Positions 6,955-15,853 of a stretch of 63,239 nt of DNA are shown piece after piece. Each line of letters opens with the position of its first letter. Position 1 is the stretch's first letter. The notes under the pieces were generated by a model. It made no database searches. It was not told where the DNA came from and worked only from the letters and a program-made list of their open reading frames with translations. Source of the DNA: an uncultured Rhizobiaceae group bacterium (GTDB taxonomy: Bacteria; Pseudomonadota; Alphaproteobacteria; Rhizobiales; Rhizobiaceae); the NCBI GenBank assembly GCA_938010435.1, contig CALLUS010000011.1, positions 1-63,239 of the forward strand. The letters are read 5' to 3'. A program made the translations under genes and the position numbers.

Positions 6955-7893
6955 GTGAAATTTTTTATGTCTGTTTTATTGTTTCTTCTCCTCGTTGCGA
7001 TGACGTCGTTCGCCTATACGCGTTGGCAAGTTTCTCAAATTGAATTGAAGTTTCCGCCTGTTGGCCAATTTGCCAATATTGCCGGCGCAAAATTTCACTA
7101 CTTGGATGTGCCTGGTCGCGCACCTGATGGTGCTGCTGTTTTGTTCGTCCATGGGGCAAGTGGCAATTTGAACGATCAACGCGGGACGTTTGAACAAGCA
7201 CTTACGGGCACCGCTCGGTTGATTTTTGTGGACCGTCCGGGTCTTGGATATTCCGAGCGCGGTGGGGCGGAAACGCCTGCACAACAGGCCGAGCGCTACA
7301 AGTTTTTGCTGGACGAATTGCAGATAGATAAGGTTGTTCTGGTAGGGCACTCGCTGGGATCGGCGTCAGTTGTCGCATTTGCCGTGTTGTATCCAGAGCG
7401 GGTGAAGGGATTGTTGTTTTTGGCTCCTGCCACGCACCCTTGGCCGGGTGGTGTGAACTGGTATTACAATGTGGCGTCTTTACCTGTTATCGGGCATTTA
7501 TTTACAGAAACAATTTTGCTCCCTGTTGGCATGGCTTCACTGAAACAAGGGGCAAAAGGTGTATTTGAACCTGACCCTATGCCATCAAATTATGTGGAAA
7601 GCAGTGCGGCTGCATTGGTGTTCAGGCCCGATATCTTCCGCAACAATGCCCGTGATGTCGCTGGGTTGTTAGAATTCGTAACCGCTTTTTCACCGCGTTA
7701 TAAAGAGATCAAGGCGCCGACTGTTGTGATCACAGGCAATAAGGACGACATCGTTTTGCCGTCTATTCATTCCGTTGGTCTTGAACGAGACATTGAAGGC
7801 GCAGAACTGATTGTCCTCGATGGCGTGGGCCATAAGCCAGACTATGTGGGGCGAGAACAGGCGGTTTCAGCGATTAAAGCGATGTTGGACTAA
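6955..7893 (+). CDS. Alpha/beta hydrolase
   Basis: A 312-residue hydrolase with an N-terminal membrane anchor (FFMSVLLFLLLVAMTSFAY). It has the oxyanion-hole motif HGASGN near residue 66, a nucleophile elbow GHSLGS near residue 131, an aspartate in TGNKDDIV near residue 262 and a terminal histidine in GVGHKPD. This is the full Ser-Asp-His triad of the fold. The GTG start at 6955 has a GAGGGG ribosome site seven bases upstream. An ATG four codons later is the alternative. The substrate (ester, epoxide or lactone) cannot be read from the sequence. Confidence 0.88.
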   Translation: MKFFMSVLLFLLLVAMTSFAYTRWQVSQIELKFPPVGQFANIAGAKFHYLDVPGRAPDGAAVLFVHGASGNLNDQRGTFEQALTGTARLIFVDRPGLGYSERGGAETPAQQAERYKFLLDELQIDKVVLVGHSLGSASVVAFAVLYPERVKGLLFLAPATHPWPGGVNWYYNVASLPVIGHLFTETILLPVGMASLKQGAKGVFEPDPMPSNYVESSAAALVFRPDIFRNNARDVAGLLEFVTAFSPRYKEIKAPTVVITGNKDDIVLPSIHSVGLERDIEGAELIVLDGVGHKPDYVGREQAVSAIKAMLD

Positions 7894-7921
7894 GTTCGAA
7901 CTATATAACCGTGCAGGTGTT

Positions 7922-9361
7922 TTAATGCACGCTGCCTTGCCCATCACTACCTATATAGGCGATGCGCAACATGTTTGTGGAACCTGGTGTACGCAAGGGT
8001 ACGCCTGCTGAAATTATAATGCGATCGCCTGGCCGGGCAACACCTTCGCGGAAAGCAACACGGCAAGCTTTGTCGACCATATCGTCAAGGTCTTTCGGAT
8101 CTGGCGTTGTTACCGAGAACGTGCCCCATGTGAGGCAAAGGCGGCGCGCTGTTTCTGGCACTGGAGACAGTGTCAATATGGGTTTTGATGGACGCGTGCG
8201 CGCAGCGCGCAGGCCTGTGGAACCGGATGCTGTGAAACAAACAATAGCGGCAAGATTGAGGGTGGAGGCGATTTCAGCAGCACCGAATGAGATGGCATCG
8301 GCACCTGTAGGCTCGGGATCAGGGCGTTGAGCTTCGATCGTTGCTGCGTAGCCTTTGTCGTTCTCAATGGATTCAGCAATTGAATTCATGGTGCTGACCG
8401 CCTCAAACGGATAATCTCCAGCAGCGGATTCAGCCGACAACATAATAGCGTCTGCGCCTTCATAGACAGCGTTGGCGACGTCAGAAACTTCTGCACGTGT
8501 TGGCACAGGAGATGTGATCATGGATTCAAGCATTTGTGTTGCCACAACAACGGGACGACCGGCTTTGCGGCATTTGCGGATCATTTTCTTTTGAATGGAC
8601 GGAACCATTTCAAGAGGCATTTCAACACCAAGATCGCCACGGGCCACCATAATGGCGTCGGACATTTCAATAATATCATCGAGGCGCTCAACGGCTTGGG
8701 GTTTTTCGATTTTTGCCATAAGGCCAACTTTGCCCTGACAGATTTTACGGGCTTCCGCCATGTCTTCCGGACGTTGGATGAAAGACAGCGCGACCCAATC
8801 AATATCCTCTTTTAAAACGGCAGCCAAATCTTTGTGGTCTTTTTCTGTCAATGCACCAGAGCGCAGTTCGGAATCGGGTAGGTTCACCCCCTTTTTGTCG
8901 GCCAGCCAAGTGCCGGAAACAACTTCAACCTTGGCCCAGCCAATACCTGTTTCAATGACTTTTAAATTTACTTTGCCATCATTTACCAAAAGGCGGTGAC
9001 CAACTTGCATAGCATCCAGAATATCCGGATGGGGCAGGTGAACGCGTTCGCTGTTGCCAGGTGTCGTGTCGCTATCGAGTGTGATCTGATCGCCGGGCTT
9101 CACGTCTAACTCGCCGTTTTCAAAAGTGCCTAATCTGTGTTTTGGCCCTTGAATATCTGCTAAAATGCCAATGGATGCGCCCACATCTTCTTCAACCTTG
9201 CGAATGTTTTTCACGGTCTCACGCATTAAATCATGGCTGGCATGGCTCATATTGATGCGAAAGACATCTGCTCCTGCGTCATGAAGCTTGCGGATCATTT
9301 CAAGTGTGTTGGATGCCGGACCAAGTGTGGCCAGAATTTTTACCCTGCGCGAACGTTTCAT
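7922..9361 (-). CDS. pyk: Pyruvate kinase
   Basis: A 479-residue complete enzyme catalysing phosphoenolpyruvate plus ADP to pyruvate plus ATP, the last step of glycolysis. It begins RRVKILATLGPASNT and carries the active-site stretch GLMAKIEKPQAV, then the metal-binding MVARGDLGVEMP and ATQMLESMI. The C-terminal regulatory domain is complete. Its ATG overlaps the stop of the upstream DUF1036 gene by four bases, so the two are co-transcribed. This order is common in Rhizobiales-type genomes. Confidence 0.97.
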   Translation of the reverse strand: MKRSRRVKILATLGPASNTLEMIRKLHDAGADVFRINMSHASHDLMRETVKNIRKVEEDVGASIGILADIQGPKHRLGTFENGELDVKPGDQITLDSDTTPGNSERVHLPHPDILDAMQVGHRLLVNDGKVNLKVIETGIGWAKVEVVSGTWLADKKGVNLPDSELRSGALTEKDHKDLAAVLKEDIDWVALSFIQRPEDMAEARKICQGKVGLMAKIEKPQAVERLDDIIEMSDAIMVARGDLGVEMPLEMVPSIQKKMIRKCRKAGRPVVVATQMLESMITSPVPTRAEVSDVANAVYEGADAIMLSAESAAGDYPFEAVSTMNSIAESIENDKGYAATIEAQRPDPEPTGADAISFGAAEIASTLNLAAIVCFTASGSTGLRAARTRPSKPILTLSPVPETARRLCLTWGTFSVTTPDPKDLDDMVDKACRVAFREGVARPGDRIIISAGVPLRTPGSTNMLRIAYIGSDGQGSVH

Positions 9362-9837
9362 TGGGTCTCTTGTTCTTTCTTCGTTTGATCTGCTTCGTTG
9401 AGGCGAACCTGCCAGCTTTTCTGATTGCCAGTGTCGACTTCGAAAAATCCGGTTCTTTCGAAACCGCGTGCAAAGCAGTCTTTTAAGCCTTTGATTTTAT
9501 ATTGCTTGCTTGATGTACACATGAACACCGGCCCACGCCAACGCCCACCTGTGTCAGCGTCTTCTGCGTGTAAATAGTAATAGCGGGAAGACAATGCGCC
9601 TTCTATCAGTGAAGCGCAGACATCCGGCGGAATACGCCACCACCCTTGCACCGTCCAATCATCCTTTTCGCGATAACCAACTGAAACGCCCACGAGCGAT
9701 TTGGTGTTGTTGCACACTTTCAGGTCTGCCGAAGCCGAAGGCACCAGTACAGAAAATGTGCCAATCAGCGTTGCAGTAAACAATATGATTTGGACATTTT
9801 TCAATCGTTTGAAAATGGGTATGAATCTTACTCTCAT
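9358..9837 (-). CDS. DUF1036 domain protein, exported
   Basis: A 159-residue protein with an N-terminal hydrophobic segment (VQIILFTATLIGTFSVLV, probable signal peptide ending near SASA). A DUF1036 domain follows: LKVCNNTKSLVGVSVGYR, then GWWRIPPDVCASLI, then YYLHAEDADTGGRW and FMCTSSKQY. The conserved cysteines may form disulfides in the periplasm. It precedes pyk with a 4-bp overlap. The function of DUF1036 is unknown. Confidence 0.9.
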   Translation of the reverse strand: MRVRFIPIFKRLKNVQIILFTATLIGTFSVLVPSASADLKVCNNTKSLVGVSVGYREKDDWTVQGWWRIPPDVCASLIEGALSSRYYYLHAEDADTGGRWRGPVFMCTSSKQYKIKGLKDCFARGFERTGFFEVDTGNQKSWQVRLNEADQTKKEQETQ

Positions 9838-9890
9838 AGTGCCCTGTGTTGCCTTCTTCGAAAGGGGCTGTCAACGCAAAGGCGCAGTTT

Positions 9891-10865
9891 CTAACTGCCT
9901 TTGGGGCGCGCAATCCAAATTCCGAGCAGAATAAGTATAGCACCTGCAAATTGGACGATTGTGAGGTGCTCGTCAAAGAGGAGCCATCCCAAAACCGCCG
10001 CTGCCAATGCTTCAACAAAAATCACCAATGAAGAAAATGTGGCTGATAGTGAGCCCAAAGCAACTGACAGCAGACCTTGTCCACCTGCATGACTTATAAA
10101 GCCCAATGCTAAAAGCGCCATGATGCCTGTTATCGTGGCGGGAACCAGTGATTGACCCGACACCAAGACAACAAGAAACAAAACAGCGGCGGTGATGCAG
10201 GTGCTGACGAATGTGAGTGCGCCTGCAGTGTGAGTTCTTCGACCAACGCGAATGCACAAGAAATACAAGCCGAAGAAAACGGAGGTTAAAATGCCATAAA
10301 TATCTCCAAGCAGTCGCTCTGGGGCAATTGAATATGTGCCTCCAATCAGCAACATCGTTCCAACGATGCAAATGATAAGGCCATAAACCGTCGTTTTTCC
10401 AACCGGTTCGCCAATGAATAGACCGGAAAAGAGAGCTACCCATACGGGTGCTAAGCAGGCAAGCAAAGTGGCATTTGTGATTGTGGTGTTGAGAATGGAC
10501 AAGTGCCAGAAGAACAAATCGCCCGCAAAGAATATGCCGCCAAGCAAAATGCTTCGGTTGATCGTCAATGTGCCGCTTAAATTGCGATTGTTTTGACGAG
10601 CTTCCATGTATGCCCATAGCAAAAGAAACGGCAAAGCCAATGTGACCCGCCAAAACGCGCTGGCAAAAGGCCCAACTTCAGCAAAGCGAACAAACACGGG
10701 CGAAGAGCCCATAGCCACTGCGCCAAAAAATAATGCTCCAAATGCGAGTGGAAAGCTCAGGCTTGGTTGTGTCCTTCGGATGCCTTGGTCGGCTTTTGTG
10801 GTAGAAGGCACTTCGTTGACCCCAGCTTTGATCCTAGTATTGATCCCAGCCGAGGGCTGTGACAA
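9891..10865 (-). CDS. EamA/DMT-family permease
   Basis: About 324 residues with ten hydrophobic helices arranged as two EamA repeats, typical of drug/metabolite exporters. Landmarks are GSSPVFVRFAEVGPFASAFW in helices 1-2 and the second-repeat ending GWLLFDEHLTIVQFAGAILI. The start is uncertain: the furthest start is TTG at 10865, and GTG at 10808 is another candidate. The TTG start would overlap the start region of the divergent amidohydrolase gene by a few bases. The substrate is unknown. Confidence 0.85.
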   Translation of the reverse strand: MSQPSAGINTRIKAGVNEVPSTTKADQGIRRTQPSLSFPLAFGALFFGAVAMGSSPVFVRFAEVGPFASAFWRVTLALPFLLLWAYMEARQNNRNLSGTLTINRSILLGGIFFAGDLFFWHLSILNTTITNATLLACLAPVWVALFSGLFIGEPVGKTTVYGLIICIVGTMLLIGGTYSIAPERLLGDIYGILTSVFFGLYFLCIRVGRRTHTAGALTFVSTCITAAVLFLVVLVSGQSLVPATITGIMALLALGFISHAGGQGLLSVALGSLSATFSSLVIFVEALAAAVLGWLLFDEHLTIVQFAGAILILLGIWIARPKGS

Positions 10866-10939
10866 GAGGCTGTCACCTATACACGTTCTTTCGCCAAGCG
10901 GAATATGCAGGCGTTGGATTAGATCAAGCAGGTTTTGAT

Positions 10940-11749
10940 TTGAGCGAAGACTTTACACCTTTTCAAACAGTTAGCGGCGATCTCACCAGCGGAATCCTGA
11001 TTCTGTGTGACCATGCACGTAACACTGTGCCGGGAGAATATGGTTCACTTGGATTGCTTCAATCTGAATTTGAGCGACATATTGCTTATGACATTGGTGC
11101 GGAAGCTCTTACCCGTGCGCTTGCCGCTCGATTGGATGCCCCCGCTGTCCATTCTTGTTTTTCGCGCCTGTTGATCGACCCTAATCGGGGCGAAGATGAT
11201 CCGACCATCGTCATGCGCCTATCAGATGGAACGGTGGTGCCAGGCAATCACCCTATTTCACGCGAAGAGATCGATCACCGTATATCGGGTTTTCATGCGC
11301 CGTATCACAACGCAGTTGAGTGCGAGATTGAACGCATTATGAAAACGGGCACAAACCCGATTATCTTTTCCATTCATTCTTTTACACCTTCGTGGAAAGG
11401 GATCGAGCGCCCTTGGCATGCTACTATGTTGTGGGATGCTGACCCGCGGTTGCCATTGTTCATGGTAAACGAGATGGCCAAGGAAGATGGACTCATCACT
11501 GATGACAACGAGCCCTATGACGGTGCGCTGAAAAATGACACTATGTATCAGCACGCCACAAAACGCGGACTAGCACAGGGGCTGATTGAAATACGCCAAG
11601 ACCTTATTGCAAATGAGCAAGGCGTTGAAGAATGGGCAGATCGACTAGCGCCGATACTTGTCAAAGCAATTGCCAGACCCGAGATGCATGAGATCAGATA
11701 TTATGGTTCGCGAACAGACGGAACCGCAGCAAATGGAGACTACACATGA
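10940..11749 (+). CDS. N-formylglutamate amidohydrolase family protein
   Basis: An FGase-family protein (PF05013) with an early ILILCDHARNTVP motif, HIAYDIGAEAL, a PNRGEDDP turn and a SIHSFTP motif, where His and Asp residues would bind the catalytic metal. The family hydrolyses N-formyl-L-glutamate to glutamate plus formate in histidine degradation, but this stand-alone copy lacks hut neighbours, so the substrate is open. The frame is open from a GTG at 10859. Homologues usually start close to FxPFxxVxGDL, so the TTG at 10940 is preferred. It overlaps the next gene by four bases (ATGA). Confidence 0.8.
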   Translation: MSEDFTPFQTVSGDLTSGILILCDHARNTVPGEYGSLGLLQSEFERHIAYDIGAEALTRALAARLDAPAVHSCFSRLLIDPNRGEDDPTIVMRLSDGTVVPGNHPISREEIDHRISGFHAPYHNAVECEIERIMKTGTNPIIFSIHSFTPSWKGIERPWHATMLWDADPRLPLFMVNEMAKEDGLITDDNEPYDGALKNDTMYQHATKRGLAQGLIEIRQDLIANEQGVEEWADRLAPILVKAIARPEMHEIRYYGSRTDGTAANGDYT

Positions 11750-12033
11750 GTGAACCCACAACCACAGAACTTGAAGCGGCTGCATTTCGCCGGCTGGTCA
11801 ACCATCTCCGTGAGCGCACAGATGTTCAAAACATTGATATGATGAACCTGACCGGTATGTGCCGCAATTGTTTGTCGCGTTGGTATATGGAAGCAGCAAA
11901 CGAAAAGGGGATGGATATGGACAAAGACGCAGCGCGCGAAATTGTCTATGGTATGCCGTTTTCCCAGTGGCGTGAGAAATATCAAAGCGAAGCAACACCT
12001 GAGCAAAAAGCTGCTTTTGAAAAAAGCCACTAA
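11746..12033 (+). CDS. DUF1244 family protein
   Basis: A 95-residue protein matching DUF1244: AAAFRRLVNHLRERTDVQNI, then GMCRNCLSRWYMEAA with a CxxC pair, then YGMPFSQWREKY. It is conserved across Alphaproteobacteria and many Gammaproteobacteria and has no known function. The start overlaps the preceding stop, so it is co-expressed with the amidohydrolase. The CxxC pair suggests metal binding or redox sensitivity, which is inference. Confidence 0.9.
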   Translation: MSEPTTTELEAAAFRRLVNHLRERTDVQNIDMMNLTGMCRNCLSRWYMEAANEKGMDMDKDAAREIVYGMPFSQWREKYQSEATPEQKAAFEKSH

Positions 12034-12137
12034 AGAATTGATATTCCGTTCGTTCTCGACTTGATAAACCCATCTGTTTTGTGTTGAGAACGGGCGAGAA
12101 ATTTTCCTACCCACCCCACAGCCCTCCGGAGTATTCC

Positions 12138-12443
12138 ATGGCCGACACATCCGTTGCCCGCGATCAATTGCGCACAATCGTTGAGCGAATAGAACGTCTT
12201 GAAGAAGAGAAAAAAGCGATCGCTGACGATATCAAGGAAGTGTTTGCGGAAGCTAAGGGAAATGGTTTCGACGTGAAAACGCTTCGCACAATTGTTCGTA
12301 TGCGTAAAATTGAAGCGACTGAACGTGAAGAGCAAGAAGCAATGCTTGATCTTTATATGAGTGCGCTTGGCATGCTGCCTGACACATCCGGTGATGGACC
12401 AGATCCGGCAGAGGTAAACGACCCCGTGATGGGTGCCGGATAA
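12138..12443 (+). CDS. gapR: GapR-type nucleoid-associated protein (DUF2312)
   Basis: A 101-residue protein starting [20 protein letters not shown], with a long N-terminal helix rich in Glu and Lys and the signature [20 protein letters not shown]. GapR of Caulobacter encircles overtwisted AT-rich DNA and stimulates topoisomerases ahead of replication and transcription forks. Assignment is by family. The ATG at 12138 has a CCGGAG ribosome site nearby. The C-terminal tail past residue 80 is an unusual acidic extension rich in Asp, Pro and Gly. Confidence 0.9.
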   Translation: MADTSVARDQLRTIVERIERLEEEKKAIADDIKEVFAEAKGNGFDVKTLRTIVRMRKIEATEREEQEAMLDLYMSALGMLPDTSGDGPDPAEVNDPVMGAG

Positions 12444-12710
12444 TCGTCTATTTTCAATATCGTTTGGAGACATCGATTATATTGATGAGAGAGCCGTTTG
12501 TTCGACTGCGAAATGCCAAATAAATTACTCTCAATGTACCGATGGGGAACCATAAACTTGGTGTTTCCTGCTTCGACTTATTGCCATCTTGCAAGTGCTA
12601 TTCGGGTGCAATATTGATCTATACGAATGGCGTTCTGCCAAACGCTGGGTGAATAAATCAATTTTCGCTTGAGCTTTATCCAACTCCACATCCAAAATAT
12701 CGGAACAGTT

Positions 12711-15500
12711 ATGAGTTTGTACACGGACTACTTGATCGAAATTGAAACCCGCGAGAAGCAGGGCCTGAACCCGAAACCCATTGATGACGGTACTTTGCTT
12801 GCTGAACTGATTACTCATATTAAAGATGCAGGAAGCGAGCATCGCGAAGGTGCGCTCGATTTCCTCATTTATAATACCTTGCCTGGCACCACCAGTGCGG
12901 CGGAAGTGAAAGCGGAATTTCTTAAAGAAGTAATCCTTGGTGAATTCAGTCTTGAGGAAATTTCAAAAGCGTTTGCATTTGAATTGTTGTCTCACATGAA
13001 AGGCGGACCATCAGTCAGAGTGTTGTTGGATATTGCACTCGGTGATGCTGCTGCCATTGCAAGTGATGCTGCTGAGGTTTTGAAAACACAGGTGTTCTTG
13101 TACGACGCAGACACCGCACGTTTGAAAGAGGCGTTGGAAGCAGGAAATGCTCTCGCGAAAGACATTCTCGAAAGCTATTCTGATGCCGAGTTTTTCACCA
13201 AACTGCCTGATGTGGACGAAGAGGTTGAAGTCGTAACTTTCATTGCTGGTGAAGGTGATATTTCGACCGACCTTCTGTCTCCGGGCAATCAGGCTCACTC
13301 TCGTGCAGACCGTGAATTGCACGGCAAATGCTTGATCTCAGAAGCCGCACAGAAGCACATTGAAGAGCTTAAACTACAGCATCCTGACAAACGTGTGATG
13401 TTAATCGCTGAAAAGGGCACAATGGGCGTTGGTTCATCGCGTATGTCCGGTGTGAACAACGTGGCGCTCTGGACAGGCAAAAAAGCTAGTCCTTATGTGC
13501 CCTTCGTCAACTACGCCCCCGTTGTGGCAGGCACGAACGGCATTTCACCGATCTTCCTGACCACTGTTGGAGTGACCGGTGGTATTGGAGTGGATCTGAA
13601 AAACTGGGTCAAAAAGCTTGATAATGAGGGGAACCCAATCCTCAACAATGACGGCAACGCAATCCTTGAACAGCGGTATTCTGTTGAAACCGGCACCGTA
13701 TTGAAAATCAATACGAAGAAAAAAGTGCTCTTTTCGCAAGATGGTGAAGAACTGGTCGATATGTCCAGCTCATTCACACCGCAAAAGGTTGAGTTCATGA
13801 AGGCTGGCAGTTCATACGCCATCGTCTTCGGTAAAAAACTACAAACATTTGCCTGTGAAGCACTTGGCATTCCTGTGAAATCTGCCTTCGCGCCTTCCAA
13901 GGAAATTTCTCATGAAGGTCAAGGTATGACCGCAGTCGAGAAAATCTTCAATGCCAATGCCCGTGGCAATACTCCAGGTAAAATTTTACATGCCGGTTCT
14001 GATTTACGGGTTGGTGTGAATATTGTTGGTTCGCAAGACACCACTGGCCTTATGACAATGCAAGAACTTGAAGCCATGGCCGCTACGGTTGTGTCTCCCA
14101 GCGTTGATGGTGCTTATCAGTCTGGTTGTCATACTGCCTCAGTTTGGGACCTTAAAGCACAGGCCAATACGCCACGATTGATGAAATTCATGAATGATTT
14201 TGGTCTCGTGACTGGTCGCGATCCCAAAGGTGAATATCACGCTATGACTGATGTGATCCACAAGGTTCTCAATGACCTGACTGTGAACGACTGGTCAGTG
14301 ATCATTGGTGGAGACAGTCACACTCGTATGTCTAAAGGGGTTGCTTTTGGTGCTGATTCCGGCACCGTTGCTTTGGCACTAGCCACTGGTGAAGCCTCAA
14401 TGCCGATTCCTGAATCTGTTAAAGTCACCTTCAAGGGCAAAATGGCTGACCATATGGATTTCCGCGATGTGGTCCACGCCACGCAAGCCCAGATGTTGGC
14501 CCAACATGGTGACAACGTCTTCCAAGGGCGTGTCATCGAGGTTCACATCGGCACATTGCTTGCGGACCAAGCGTTTACATTTACCGACTGGACCGCAGAA
14601 ATGAAGGCTAAGGCTTCCGTCTGCATTTCCAACGATGACACCTTGATCGGATCTTTGGAGCTGGCAAAATCCCGCATCCAGATTATGATAGATAAGGGTA
14701 TGGATAATGAAGAGCAGATGCTTCAAGGTCTGATCGATATTGCGGACAAGCGCATCGGTCAAATCAAGTCAGGTGAAAAACCTGCTTTGGTTCCAGACGA
14801 CAATGCCAAATATTTTGCTGAAGTTGAAGTTGATCTCGATGCGATTGATGAGCCGATGATAGCTGATCCTGATGTGAACAATATCGATATCTCGAAGCGT
14901 TATACCCACGACACAATCAGACCGATTTCTTTCTACAATGCGGAGAAAGAAGTTGATCTTGGTTTTGTCGGGTCTTGCATGGTGCACAAGGGCGATATGA
15001 AGATCGTGGCTCAAATGTTGCGCAACATCGAGAACGAACACGGTAAGGTTGAGTTTAAGGCGCCTTTGGTTCTTGCGGCTCCGACTTATAATATTATCGA
15101 TGAGTTGAAAGAAGAGGGTGATTGGACCGTTCTACAAAAATATTCAGGGTTTGAGTTTGACGATGACGCACCGAAGCAGACGGCAAGAACTGAATATGAA
15201 AATATTCTGTATCTAGAACGTCCGGGGTGTAATCTTTGTATGGGCAATCAGGAAAAAGCGGCCAATGGTGACACTGTTTTGGCTACCTCCACACGTCTGT
15301 TCCAAGGGCGAGTGGTTGCCGATTCTAAAGAGAAAAAGGGCGAGTCTTTATTGGCATCAACACCGGTTGTTGTTTTGTCTGCGATCCTTGGCAGAACGCC
15401 AACAATTGAAGAATACAAAGCGGCAGTGGAAGGTATCGATCTGACAAAGTTCTCGCCACCTCTGCCTAAAGGGGCAAACAAAATGTCTGTCCAATTTTAA
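12711..15500 (+). CDS. acnB: Aconitate hydratase B / 2-methylisocitrate dehydratase
   Basis: A 929-residue AcnB-type aconitase. The HEAT-like N-terminal domain (residues about 1-160) is followed by the swivel domain (GVGSSRMSGVNN) and the [4Fe-4S] catalytic region. Landmarks are VSPSVDGAYQSGCHTASVW, IIGGDSHTRMSKGV and the C-terminal cysteine pair GCNLCMGNQ. It interconverts citrate and isocitrate in the TCA cycle and can also act on 2-methylisocitrate. Many Alphaproteobacteria use AcnA instead, so AcnB is notable. It could link to the propionyl-CoA genes elsewhere in the window, though no methylcitrate genes are seen. The ATG at 12711 gives the family's MSLYTDYLIEIETREKQGL opening. Confidence 0.96.
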   Translation: MSLYTDYLIEIETREKQGLNPKPIDDGTLLAELITHIKDAGSEHREGALDFLIYNTLPGTTSAAEVKAEFLKEVILGEFSLEEISKAFAFELLSHMKGGPSVRVLLDIALGDAAAIASDAAEVLKTQVFLYDADTARLKEALEAGNALAKDILESYSDAEFFTKLPDVDEEVEVVTFIAGEGDISTDLLSPGNQAHSRADRELHGKCLISEAAQKHIEELKLQHPDKRVMLIAEKGTMGVGSSRMSGVNNVALWTGKKASPYVPFVNYAPVVAGTNGISPIFLTTVGVTGGIGVDLKNWVKKLDNEGNPILNNDGNAILEQRYSVETGTVLKINTKKKVLFSQDGEELVDMSSSFTPQKVEFMKAGSSYAIVFGKKLQTFACEALGIPVKSAFAPSKEISHEGQGMTAVEKIFNANARGNTPGKILHAGSDLRVGVNIVGSQDTTGLMTMQELEAMAATVVSPSVDGAYQSGCHTASVWDLKAQANTPRLMKFMNDFGLVTGRDPKGEYHAMTDVIHKVLNDLTVNDWSVIIGGDSHTRMSKGVAFGADSGTVALALATGEASMPIPESVKVTFKGKMADHMDFRDVVHATQAQMLAQHGDNVFQGRVIEVHIGTLLADQAFTFTDWTAEMKAKASVCISNDDTLIGSLELAKSRIQIMIDKGMDNEEQMLQGLIDIADKRIGQIKSGEKPALVPDDNAKYFAEVEVDLDAIDEPMIADPDVNNIDISKRYTHDTIRPISFYNAEKEVDLGFVGSCMVHKGDMKIVAQMLRNIENEHGKVEFKAPLVLAAPTYNIIDELKEEGDWTVLQKYSGFEFDDDAPKQTARTEYENILYLERPGCNLCMGNQEKAANGDTVLATSTRLFQGRVVADSKEKKGESLLASTPVVVLSAILGRTPTIEEYKAAVEGIDLTKFSPPLPKGANKMSVQF

Positions 15501-15528
15501 GCTCTCAAAAACGAAGAATTTTTTGATT

Positions 15529-15561
15529 GCGGAGGGTCTTCCAAGTTTGAAGCCCCTCTGC
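15529..15561 (+). terminator. Hairpin after acnB, possible terminator
   Basis: An outer 8-bp stem (GCGGAGGG with CCCTCTGC, one wobble) and an inner CTTC/GAAG stem around a 7-nt loop. No T-run follows on the plus strand, so it may be an mRNA-stabilising stem or a Rho-dependent site rather than an intrinsic terminator. Confidence 0.4.
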
Positions 15562-15805
15562 TGCATCTCAAACAAGTTCATTTTCCAAAGACCATGAAGG
15601 CTATCCTTGTCTTTACAATTTGAAGCTTGCGTTGATGGGCATCTCTTTAGGTCTAAAATCTTTCTCAAAACCGACGTCTATCCTGTCTTGATGGTCTATC
15701 TTGAGTAAGTGCAGTACGTGCGATTTATGAAGTTCTGGAACAAGAGCCATCGGGAAACATAAAATTTAGTTTGTCAGTTTCAAGCTAGTCTGGTTTGATT
15801 AAGTG

Positions 15806-15819
15806 TACGAACGTTCGTA
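15806..15819. promoter_or_regulatory. Operator candidate for the tctCBA operon
   Basis: Perfect palindrome TACGAACGTTCGTA, 34 bp before the tctC ATG and close to where a transcription start would be expected. No regulator gene is adjacent, so the binding protein is unknown. Confidence 0.5.
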
Positions 15820-15853
15820 GATTGATGAATACAAATTCCTTGGGAGGAAAACT

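Larger units (their letters stand above)
15501..15853. other. Intergenic region between acnB and tctC
   Basis: About 350 bp with no credible gene. It holds a hairpin just after acnB (15529-15561) and a perfect 14-bp palindrome (15806-15819) 34 bp before the tctC start. The rest shows nothing I can name. Confidence 0.6.

Noticed and set aside
12560-12620. Possible promoter TTGCAA-N17-TATTGA before acnB
   Set aside because: The -10 element is poor and the distance to the start is long. Not distinguishable from background.
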